Origin: Antedon mediterranea
Lineage: Eukaryota > Echinodermata > Crinoidea > Comatulida > Antedonidae
Reading direction: 5' to 3'
DNA: 64,000 nt
Assembly: GCF_964355755.1 (NCBI RefSeq)
Contig: NC_092677.1
Coordinates: 15,656,101 to 15,720,100 of the forward strand
Below, piece by piece: positions 33,549 to 44,231 of this stretch (positions are counted from its first letter, which is position 1; every line of letters begins with the position of its first letter). The notes beneath the pieces are model-generated. The model searched no databases and had not been told where the DNA came from. It saw nothing but the letters and a program-made list of their open reading frames with translations. Made by a program: the position numbers and the translations under genes.

Positions 33549-36035
33549 TCATCGTGCAATTGTAAATTTAGCGATATGATCAACAGGTTCATGAATGATG
33601 TTTTGACGACTTGTCTTTTGTTTATTTACTTCTGCCATTTCTTCATCTTCCTCTTTAACCTCTTCTAATGTCTGGTACGAATGCTTTCCTTTCATCACCC
33701 CTGATTTCACTTCTGATCTAGAAGGAATGTTCGATGCCCTAACCCCTTGGGTTGAGTTCCTTGTCGCACCAGAACTAGATACATTAAGAGATTTCAGTTC
33801 ACTGGCTAGCTTGTTTGGCTTATCTACACCAGAGGATAGATACCTATGATCCACTGGGTTGTCAGTGTCTGTATGGTGTCTTTGTTCATCCATGCTGATC
33901 TGATCCTTATGATGTTCAATGTTATCTGGAGGATTTTTCCAATGTTGGACACGCTGTCTTTTATTATCAAGATAATCACTACGATAAGTCCTTTGAACAG
34001 CATCAGACTGTTCTTCTTTACGATGCTTAACGCTTTCTTTAGGGGTGAGCGACACACACACATCCCCTACAGCTAGTTTGTGGCACGCAAGATTATAACG
34101 TAGAGAAGTTAACTCTGGGTTGACCGATGACCATCCATGACCAAACACATAAAATGGATGTTCCAAACCAGCTTCAACAGTTACCTATACAAAAACAGTG
34201 AAAATGTAATAATTATTCTTCAATACAAGGTTACTGAACCTTACACTAGAATGTAGCGAGAGACCCCTCCAAAGAGCAAGTTATTGGTTTTGCAGACAAG
34301 GTTTGTAATAAGATTAATTATTATATTACCTGTTCACGCTGATTTCCTACAGAGAAGCTAATAATAGCCATTGACTTCTTTACTACATCCTTTATTCTTA
34401 CCACTGTACTGGAATCTATCCTAAGACCATCGGTTACCTGTGCACTTTGTATAAAATCTTCGGTGCAAAGGTCTTCTACTCTCTTCAGCTCACCACTTGC
34501 CAACTGTATCACAGAGCCACGGGTGAAATATGAAGGGAAAGTGGATGAACCAGGATACTCCGCCTCAGTATTAAGCTTGCGCAGTGGCGTTTGATGGTAA
34601 GTCAGTTGTACAGGATCTGTACCATGAGGAGACTCCTTCCTAATTAGAGAATCTTTCATTCGTGAAGAATTTGACGATTCAACAACAGCATCCGGTTGGG
34701 CTTTCTGCGCAAGAGTTGCATGTGTAGATGGTCGCACATGTGGTGTAGGACTAAGCTGTAACTGCATATTGGAATATGTAACAGGTGGAGAAACTAGTTG
34801 CGGAGGTGAATGCAATGATGTTTGTATTGTTAAGGCATTTGCATATAAAGTTTGTATATTTGCTGAAGGTACTTGGTGTATGTAGCGCTCTTCCCTTGGT
34901 ACAGGTTGAGGATGAACATGTGCTATCTTTGGTGACTCCTGGTAGACAGCTCTCTCCGGTCCAACATCCATGTGGTATGGAGGTTCCTTAAACCGTACAT
35001 GTCCTGCTAGCTGCAGGTCTCTTGGTGATGGTCCTCTTGAACTCCTTTCTTCTTCCTGATGTTCATAGAATTTTCTTTCATGAGATTCCCACCTCTCCCG
35101 TGCTGGATGAGGATGAGTATGTTCCAAGTCTTTGTCTGCTTGTCTCTGGTCACCGGAAGGATGCCTACTGCTTGAACGACTATCAGGTTGAACACCAACA
35201 ACATAGATTCCACTTCCAGGAATAAACCCTGGTGCTTGGTATTCCCTTGGTGATGGTAAAGGTGAGCCATCTATTGTACCAAAGGGTGAAACAGTTGTTG
35301 GAAGCAAGGAATGAGGTAAAGGTTGCCCTTCTCTCACATGGCTTCCAATATTTGCCAACATTTCGGAGTAAGAGGACTCTTCGTGTGGTGCTGGCCTCAT
35401 AACTGGTGGATGACCGGGTAAACGAACAAACGGAGAATAATAAGGTGCATATGCTTGTAAGCCAGGTACGGTACTATAATGAACCATAGGTGGCGACGTA
35501 TATTGTAAAACGGAATGACTGGTGAGGCGTGACGCATTCTTGTCATACATTGCTGAAGGAGGAGGTGAAAAAGTTCTTGGTGGAATGCCCTCTACTGGTG
35601 ACATCCTTCGGCTTCCAGAGTTTCTACCATTTGATACTTGTGGTGATAGTTGTCCAGAATCTACCACTCTTTCAGATGAAGGGGTGTTGTAAGCCCTACG
35701 TAAATCTGGAGCCCATAACCTTTGTACCCTATCATCTTCATCTAATTGCCTTTCTTGTGCTTTTTCACTACTGCTTTCTTGACTTACTCCTTCCTGGAGA
35801 AACTCTTTCCTGTGTTCAGATGATGTTAAAAATTGTACGTTTTCAGCTATAGTTTGATTCTGTGATGACACAGTACCCATTGAAGGCAGTCTGCTACCCT
35901 GCATTAAGTTGGCGTTGGTGTCTTGGTATCTCAAGGAGTAGCCATGTTGATTCTGCTCGTCTTTCTTGTGGGTGGATGCCTGATGAGTTGACGGGTTGGT
36001 TATGTACATTAGAGATACTCACAACCGCTTAAGCT
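33549..36035 (-). CDS. ATXN1: Ataxin-1 homologue with AXH domain, 771 aa
   Basis: Coding exon A (36009-34330, 560 codons) ends before GTAATA. Exon B (34184-33549, 211 codons plus stop) follows a TTTTTGTATAG acceptor. The junction is phase 0. A 5' UTR acceptor (TCTTTTACAG) lies 26 nt before the ATG, so more upstream exons exist. The AXH domain spans about residues 495-609: FTRGSVIQLASGELKRVEDL opens it, and LEHPFYVFGHGWSS and KLAVGDVCVSLTPK close it. The intron cuts the domain at residue 560. The N-terminal 490 residues are low-complexity, rich in P, S, H and Q, but with no polyglutamine run. After the AXH domain I see no RRWSAP-like motif; the nearest basic-W segment is KRQRVQHWKNP. Family role: nuclear RNA-binding/protein-binding co-repressor working with Capicua. 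Because the human paralogues ATXN1 and ATXN1L split in vertebrates, this may be pro-orthologous to both. Confidence 0.93.
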
Positions 36036-36586
36036 CTGTAAAAGACAAACAAAAGAAAATAATGTAAAATTTTCTACAAACTGTAGTTTTAGTTTGTACG
36101 GTATTAACTATTAGTTTCCCAAAAGTGAATATCACTAGTGTTTGTACAATTATTAAAGAGAATGTAACGTTGCTTATAGCTTACGACTCATAATGTATTA
36201 ACATCACATACTAACAAGGTTTTATTCATGAATTTAAATAATCCTTTGAAATTAATTTCACTGTATAAAAATCATGTTATTTCACAACTTTACTAGTAGC
36301 ACTGCAGGAAAGAAGGAAGGGCAAAAGGTAAAAAGGGCACACCATACCAAGGCTACAGTTGCTGTGGCTAGTAAAAACATGTTGTCAAACCACAAGAAGT
36401 ACAGTATGTATGAGAAAAACAAAATACTCTAACAATGAGATACAAACAAAATTAATAATAGAAACAACTGTTATCTTCCTTCAATAAAATAAGAGATGTA
36501 AATATTTTAAATATATTAAATATATTTAAAAATTGAGGGAGGGAGTGTGACAATAAAGGTTCTCACCAGCATATCACAAATGGCAC

Positions 36587-36764
36587 TAAAAAGATTCTGA
36601 AGTGTCCCACTGCCACTGAGGAGCTATAATACATGGTGTTTTTTCTGTTGCTTTAAATTACATTTTTTCAGGTAAAATAACTATTATATGTGACAATAAA
36701 ATGACACATTCAAAAACAAATTTGAAATTAAAAATATTTTTTTCAGAGGGACAATATATCTTTA
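36587..36764. mobile_element. Decayed TTAAAGATGTATTGTCCC-family MITE
   Basis: The right end AGAGGGACAATATATCTTTA is clear. The left end AAAAGATTCTGAAGTGTCCC is degenerate. Confidence 0.45.
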
Positions 36765-37354
36765 AAACTGTTACATCAATAAGCGAGCAGCGTTTTTTGT
36801 AAGAAATATTTCTTGCTTAAAACAAATTTGCTGGCCTAATTGAATGTGTATTTCAGTTACTGAAGTCTCTAAATAGTCAAATTTAAATATCAGTACAATC
36901 ACATTTTTTGTTTATTTCTTCTTTTTTAAATGAAAATGATTCAAAGTAGAATGGACTGTGTTTGAAAGGAAGGCCTAGGGACCTACAGCTACTGTACAAC
37001 TGCTACAGGTTACTAAATAATTAACCACAAGCAATACAAAGTCTCATGGGAAACTGATCACAAGGTGTTTGCAATATATAGACTGCAATAACAAGTAATG
37101 TGGTTACTTATATAGGTTTTAGGAATATCAGCTGTCTATTGGTCAAGTATTTTTAACTGTACAATTATTATTTTTTCTTATAAATTATATTGATGAAAAC
37201 TGCAGTAATTTTGTGTAATTTTATACACTCTTTGCTCAGTCAACCTCTAGTAAGTGTTGACGATAGATCTCAGAATGTTAAATGTCTTGGGTAAAAACAT
37301 CACAGGACATTCTGGCCTTTGGGTAAGGTCAGTTACCATATAAATTATAACTAC

Positions 37355-37389
37355 TAGATGGTACGCTCGCTTCGCTCGCGTACCATCTA
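37355..37389. repeat. GC-rich hairpin TAGATGGTACGC..GCGTACCATCTA
   Basis: Perfect 12-bp arms flank an 11-nt loop TCGCTTCGCTC. On the minus strand the hairpin is followed directly by TAGTAGTT. It stands out in AT-rich surroundings and looks like a transposon end rather than a local structure. Confidence 0.8.
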
Positions 37390-37892
37390 AGTCGTGCCAA
37401 CAGATGGTTCTCGAATACATAATAATTTCAGCGTTAAAAAACTGGCGATTTCAAATGTACGTACCGCAGGACAATAATACATGTCGTTTACAGGAACGAA
37501 TAAATAGACACTGTGATTTATGTACTGAACTAAAATTAGCACCCTGGGAATTACTTCCGAAAGAGAAACTTGTCACAAAATGAGACCAATTGTTTAAGTC
37601 AAATTTAAACAAACTTAATTTGTGTTTTGTATGTAACATTACGGTTGAGGGATGGGAAAGAGGATGGGTGCAAAGAGGAACAATTTTTAAATATATTCTT
37701 TATCCATGTAGTAACGAAATATTAATTGTTTTCATGTTTTACAAATAATATACCACTAAACACAGTACAACATTGCGATGTAATACTTTGTTGAAACTAT
37801 CACCGTCCTAGTCGATTGAAATAGTATAGTACATGTAACGATACATCACTACGACGTGTATAATATGTTTATATAATGTAAAACAATTTGTG

Positions 37893-37975
37893 AAAACCAC
37901 CCCTATTCGTGGCAAATCATAAATTCGATTTAATCGTCAATAAATATTAAATCATCTAACTCAACTTAATTAGTA
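37893..37975. repeat. Direct repeat, copy 1 (partner at 38563)
   Basis: AAAACCACCCCTATTCGTGG, GCAAATC, TTTAATCGTCAATAA and TCTAACTCAACTTAATTAGT recur in the same order about 670 bp downstream. Confidence 0.8.
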
Positions 37976-38562
37976 GGCCTAATGGTTTTCAATTGTTTCT
38001 TAGAGCCAATTCATACTTAAGTTGGTTCCTACCCTACCCACCAAAGTTGTTCTGCGTTTAGGGCATGTGATGCACCGTTGGCCTATCCTCTACTGGCTTA
38101 ACAACGCTACTCATGCCAGTGAGGGAAGGGTGATAATGTGGGTGGTTTAACTGCAATAATAAAGATTTGTACATAATATACGGCGACTGAAAACGCTAGC
38201 TCATTATCCGTTTAAAAAAATATATATCCAACCTCTGCAGCACAGATTAAAAAAAAATGGATCGAATTTCTGTTATGAGTATACAGTACTTGCCTTTACG
38301 ACGCCTGAGGGAATAGACACTTGTGGAACAGAGATTGGAATGTTCCATTCATTTCAAATCAATACATTTGCATAAACGTATATTAAATCTATCAAAATAG
38401 TATTTTTTAAAGAAAATCGGCCTGTCTTCAACATTATGATACTGTACTCGAGCTGTTCAACCGGTTATCGTAGGAGGAGATAGGAAAATGCGAAGCCTCC
38501 TCGCATTTTTGTGGCGGGTATTTTTCAAGATGGACATCCATTAGACAGTGTATACCACGATC

Positions 38563-38649
38563 GGAAAACACCCCTATTTGGGGCAAATCGTTGAACGTAA
38601 ATTCGTTTTAATCGTCAATAACTAATTATCTAACTTAAATTAATTAGTA
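38563..38649. repeat. Direct repeat, copy 2 (partner at 37893)
   Basis: GGAAAACACCCCTATTTGGG, GCAAATCG, TTTTAATCGTCAATAACTA and TCTAACTTAAATTAATTAGT: same order as copy 1, with small indels. The pair brackets about 590 bp containing a CCTCCTCGCATTTTTGTGGCG stretch and may mark the ends of one inserted element. Confidence 0.8.
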
Positions 38650-41600
38650 AACAGGGTTACATCAGGTGGTTAAAATCAGTACCGAAAGTACGAACCAACT
38701 TGATATACCATCGAGTAAAAATTCTAAAAGTAAAGCGCGATTTACCGAATTTTGCCCTTACGTAAATTTATATATAGATTATGCTTGCTACTGTATTCGT
38801 AAAAATAAACCTGATCTGGTTGTTAATGATGATGAATATAACATTTTAAAGTACCCTGTTCATTGATTGGTACCTAGTGTTAGAGGGTGGGGGCATTTAT
38901 TCAATCAATGGAGGCGCTTATACAAGGGAGGCGTTTAATGTGTTACTGTACAGTATGTCGGTGTACAACAAGGCATACTTTTGAAAAGTAAATTTGACCT
39001 CTAAATTGTCTTATTATACACAGTCACCTTTTCACACACACCCTAAAGATTCAAACAAACCGCCTCAATAACTAGGCCTACAGTAGGCCTCCTATAGCCT
39101 ATAGTACTACTGCTACTACTGTAGGCCCACAGTAGCTACTGTAGTTACTTTAGTTTAGCCTGTCTAATCACGTTCAATCACCACATGGTAAAAAGAGTTT
39201 ATTGAATAAAGGAAAATTTTAATGCTATGTATCAATTAATATTACAATGATATTCTAACCTGCCAGGCCTCCTCATCCACTGTATTATTAGTACTAGTAA
39301 CTAGGTCTAATAGTACCTAACACACACTCATGTGCTTGTGTATTTCTAGCTAGCTAGCTAACAGTCCATTAATTATGGTGGTGTCACATTTTAATTACAC
39401 AATAACTATGTCCCTTGCTCACGGTGGTTTATTTTATTACATCTACGTCAACAATTACTGTACATATTTCTGTTCACATGTACTGTAGGCAATAGTTCAT
39501 AATGCCGTTTCATTTATGATCAATTCACAATAGAATCCATCATATGATGCAATTACATAGTATGGTGAAACTGTATGTAAAAATTAATTTTCACTCATAA
39601 TCATATTCACAGTCTGTGTGTACATATAATATTAATATAGGCCTATTGTTTTTTACCAATTGAATTTTATTTTTAATAAGATCTCCCAGCAGACAGTTAT
39701 TATTAAACAATAAGAAATTCGCAGAGATGTAGCTATACATTACTACTACTGGAGACTCACTGGATACAGACTTACTGTACTGTACATGTGCCTACAGTAC
39801 ACATATGATACTGTACAGCTCTGTAGCTGTACTGTGCAGAATATTTGTCGCCAAAAATCATCTAGGTAGAATTAAATAAAATTCTTATTCCTGATGTGAC
39901 AAGTACGAAATTATGGTGGTTTTTTTAAGAAGTTTGCCTCTATAGCAAATTGAAAATATTGTATTTTAAAACAAAATGTGTCAACTGTCAGTTATTCTGT
40001 AATGTAAGATGAATATTTCCAGGATTTAAATATCTAGATCAGAATGCAACTATCCTATAGTAATAAATGGATTTTCCTACTACAGTATGAAAGGCCACAT
40101 CCTGAATTAGTTTCACACAACCAGTCATTATGACATAAGTAATTCTTGGTATCCTCATTAGCATGATTACAAATAGGCAACATGCCAGGTATTACAACAT
40201 ACTGTACTGTACACACAAATAACTTTAGTGTTTAAATACTATACTACTGGACTGCATAAGTAGGCCTACAGTACCTGGAAATGTTTGCAGTGCAGTGCAA
40301 CACAAGCAGCATATCATGGTTACAAACTATCTGTCAGTCAGTGTCAACAAAATATTATTATAATATACAGTAATTAATTTAAAGATAACAAATACACTAA
40401 TGTTAGTAGTTTTAATATACAGACTGTTGCAATATTTTATCAAGTTCTTATACAATAATATGACTATTCATTTTTATACTTTAAAAATGAAATATTTTAT
40501 TCAAAATGCATTTGGTTCTTTGTTTGAAAGAGCCCATCCCTGATAGTATGCTGTTTGCCAATAAAGTGTGTATGTTTGGCATTAAGCCATTTTCACAGAT
40601 CCAGGGACTATATAACAAACAATCACAATAATTTCAGAATACTTTCACATGAGGCCTGCTATTTTCATCATTAACAGTGGGATGTCTAAAAATGATAAAT
40701 TTCACTATTGTGCCAACCCCCCTGGAAGGATTTAAAAAGACTCTAAGGGCCTGTTTGACCTAAGGAGTAATACTTTTGTATCGTACGCGGCGTACAACTC
40801 CATAGGTCTGAACCAGAAAAAGATTAGTGGAAGCGACTTACGACACTGATCTTTCGTTCATAATGACAGCTCAAGGTTAGTGAACGACGCTTACGATAGG
40901 AACGAAATTGACCTCCAACCAATCAAATTTTCTCGTGCATACCAGATGTTCGCCCAAATCGGTGACACTTCTGGCCTCTATATCAAAAGCGTTATTTAAG
41001 CGTTAAGTTATTTAAACTTTGCTGTTACGACGCTAATTATATGACATTGCTTGCGATACAAAAACATACCCTTAGATACGTAATAATTTGTAGTCTTTAT
41101 CTCAATAAATCTCTGAAACACTGTACTACTACTAGCCAGTGGCAGATCCAAAATTTTGAAATACTGTAGAGGGGGACGGAAGGTTACTGTAGGTTACGGT
41201 CTAGGGTCTAGGGTCTACTCTATATAATTATAAAATAAAGTGCTGAACTTAAGTCCTGTCATTTGCATTAAAATGTCCCCTTAGATCGGCCGTTTGTGGG
41301 TTAAGTACCAGTTTGTGAGTGATCACAGTTTATATAAATTTGTATAATAAGCAAGGCTTGGGACGTACTGTATACAGGAGGTCCAGCCAGGATCTACTAA
41401 CGCAATGGCACAGTATGGTAAATGGGTCAAACGAAAGAGAGTCACAAAAGATAAACGTTTCATACAAACATACTCAGCTACTGTATGTTTACCAAGTTCT
41501 TTTCTTTATTGGAGTAAATTATTCTGATAGTAGAAAAAAGAGCATGTAAATTACATTGCGATTTTAGCTTGTTCTACATTTAAACTTCAATTTTAATTTT

Positions 41601-41657
41601 AAATTTCCACAATATAATAAAATACTGTACATCATAAATGCAATGAAGTGATTATGT

Positions 41658-41671
41658 GGGGGGGGGGGGGG
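41658..41671. repeat. 14-base G run
   Basis: Fourteen consecutive G in otherwise AT-rich DNA, flanked by ATTATGT and AGTCATA. Confidence 0.95.
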
Positions 41672-41949
41672 AGTCATATAGTATAAGTCATAAAGACCCA
41701 CCACAAGATATAACATTGAATATGAAAAAAAAATATACATAAACTAATATTAAATAATAAATAAAAGAAAACAAAGCTACAATTTCTATTCAAAAAATAT
41801 ATGCCTGACACATCCGATATGCTTCTGATGATTTAAAACACCAAATTTAACATTACAACTGACAACTAAAACTTGATACAATAGTACAGTACCTGTCATG
41901 GGTTTTAGAGTAGAGTTGGTACTGTACTGTATCATATGACGAATGTAAC

Positions 41950-42075
41950 TTAAGCTCTGTCTACACTATCAAAATAGTGTACCCCCAAATACAGTATAGC
42001 AGGGATGCGACATAATCGTATAATCCATAAACTGTATGGGTACATTACATTTTTGTTACATAAAGACAGAGCTTT
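41950..42075. mobile_element. MITE, TAGCTCTGTCTACACTATCAAA family
   Basis: Left TTAAGCTCTGTCTACACTAT, right AAAGACAGAGCTTTA. Inverted terminal arms of about 14 bp with an internal copy of the ACATTTTTGTTACATAAAG motif. Confidence 0.75.
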
Positions 42076-42759
42076 AGATAAGATTAAGCGTGCATAGAGC
42101 AGACAGAGTGAACACAGTGTGAACACACAGATCATTAAATACAAATATATAGTTTTAATTTAATAATAATATATAGTTATAATATGTAATAACCAGCAAG
42201 GTAACAATATCATTGATAACAATGCTTGGATTAGAACCATCCATTTTAATTGTAGGTACATACAAAAACCAATTCAAAAATAATTATTCAAACATTGTGA
42301 CAATGAACATTGCAATCATTTGTATAGCATTAATAGGAAGTTCAGCATTGACATTTTCTAAGCAGTATAGGTAGTGTACACATGTAGCATTGACACAAAC
42401 CCACAAACATTTCTGCTGTAGTATTTTATTTTGAATGAGACAAATAGGCTATTGTAGTAATTGTTACAATCCAGATGGACTAGACAGGCTTCAAGGTCTC
42501 ACTGGCACCTGGCCAATTGTAATAAGCTGACATAAACAAAATGCAAAAGAGGCCTCTCAACATTAGGCTTCACTTACTATAAAACCCATTCGCAAATCGA
42601 GGATTGAAATCCAATGGATCTTTTTCTAAAACACTAAACATGCAATAAGGATGTAAGACTTGACTGAAAAATGCTTTATTTTATAGATTGACAGAAAATG
42701 TCTTGTTTTCCTACCAAGTTGGCCAAAACTCTGATCGTTTGAAGGTTAGGTGTAGTGTC

Positions 42760-43140
42760 TTAAGCCCAGCGCACACTATAGCTATCGGCTGAGCCAACTG
42801 GCACGAGTAACACTTTGCTCACTAAAAAATTTGCCGCAAACTGTGATCGTGTTCTATCAGATGCCTTCAGTACGCAATTTTCTGATACTTACTTACTACA
42901 CTATACGAAGCACGCTGACATATTATAATAAATTATATATCATGGGCAGTGGAATTTTTTAGTGAGCTATTAGCTCACGTTCGGCACACACAAAATGACA
43001 CAATATGCTAAAAAATATTAAACCGGATAGATATTTTCCTCAGCGCCATGAGTGGCCGATTCCTCACGAATTCTCCAGCGCACACTGTGAGCCAAGTGTT
43101 ACTCGTGCCAGTTGGCTCAGCCTATAGCTATGTGTGCAAC
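42760..43140. mobile_element. 381-bp element with about 60-bp terminal inverted repeats
   Basis: The left arm (42766-42822) reads CAGCGCACACTATAGCTATC, then GGCTGAGCCAACTGGCACGA and GTAACACTTTGCTCAC. The right arm (43076-43137) is its reverse complement with few mismatches. Outside the arms TCTGATCGTT (42730) and AACGATCAGA (43138-43147) are also inverted, so the true ends may be wider on the left. Confidence 0.88.
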
Positions 43141-43949
43141 GATCAGACTTTTGGATCCAATCAGGGGGTCTAGCAAACAGGGTTTTAATTCTATGCATTG
43201 CCACCAGTGACTGGTCCTCCTCACGGCCGTAAAAATTGCCAGATAGCCTACCCAAGGAAAATCCCTCAATTCTCATTGGTGAGCAAAATTAAGAAGCTTA
43301 CCGTTGTTCTTTAAATTAATAAAAAAAAATGGGTTATTTTAAGACATCAGCAAACACATGCATTTTCTATTCTACTAAATATAGCCAGATAGGCCTAGAA
43401 TTTATCTGCTATCCATTAAAAAGATCAAATTAATTAATGTAATAATAATATTGTTTTATTTATCATGAATACTTCTACTGCAAATTTTATCATAATTGAG
43501 CTATAATATAGCCTTGGCCTATTTCTTGAACTACAAAACTCAATAACAACTTTGCCTGAAGAATGAACCCAGATTGATCATATTCATTTATTAATACATT
43601 AGGATTAGGCTAGGCCTGGGAAGTCGTTGTTTATGTATGGTACAATAGTTAATGGTATTGTACAATATATAAGCCTAGTATTACTATACTGTGAGTTAGC
43701 AGTAATTGTAATGCGTAAGACCTAGAGAAGTACAGTAGTAGTACAGTAAAGGTAGGCCTAGGGCATAGACGGGAATTACCGGGTTGTTACGGCCAAAAAT
43801 CTATTGTTTGACACAACCAAAGGATGATAGTTCGCGCGCCACACATCCTGATAAAATATACGACGAGCCTAGCCTTAGCAAACTACGACAAATATGAAAT
43901 GTCATTTTTACACGTTAAGACATAATATACATTATTAATTTAAGAAACA

Positions 43950-44000
43950 AGTCCTCACCATTTGCAACCATTCAGATGTTTACTTCCGGTGAGATTTCAA
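43950..44000 (-). promoter_or_regulatory. Possible 5' UTR exon end and promoter (ataxin-1 or unknown gene)
   Basis: On the minus strand an ETS-type ACCGGAAGT motif (43984-43992) is followed 30 nt later by CAAATG|GTGAGG, a good donor. GC content rises around 43980-44060. This is the arrangement of a first non-coding exon at a CpG-rich promoter. The nearest downstream gene on this strand is ataxin-1, 8 kb away. Speculative. Confidence 0.25.
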
Positions 44001-44231
44001 AACAATTTCTTAGCCGAAGCCCTTCGTGTTCTCGATCGCCTGCGATCAGCTGGGCTATGGCTGAAAATTCGTCAGATGATTTGCATATCTCTCCAGACAT
44101 GTCATGTCAATGACACAAGAGATCGATGAGTACATTGGTCAATTGTTAACCCTGGGAATACAATAGACCAATCATGTTTCATCATCGATACCCACCAGCG
44201 GCGTGCAAATGATTTATTATAAATTAACTGA

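Larger units (their letters stand above)
36036..43949. other. Ataxin-1 5' intron or intergenic DNA; repeats only
   Basis: About 8 kb upstream of the ataxin-1 coding region. A spliced 5' UTR must start within or beyond it. No exon with protein similarity was found. A 66-codon plus-strand frame at 38666-38866 (AYC/Y-rich end) is unassigned and overlaps the end of a direct repeat's surroundings. Positions 39760-39840 are rich in overlapping TACTGTAC/GTACAGTA palindromes. Confidence 0.5.

Noticed and set aside
34785-35852. Several open frames of 67-107 codons opposite or out of frame with ataxin-1 exon A
   Set aside because: Shadow frames of a long, GC-richer coding exon; the AXH frame explains the region.
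44056-44112. Short plus-strand frame MAENSSDDLHISPDMSCQ after a GC-rich stretch
   Set aside because: It ends after 18 codons with no donor site; kept only as context for the possible promoter nearby.
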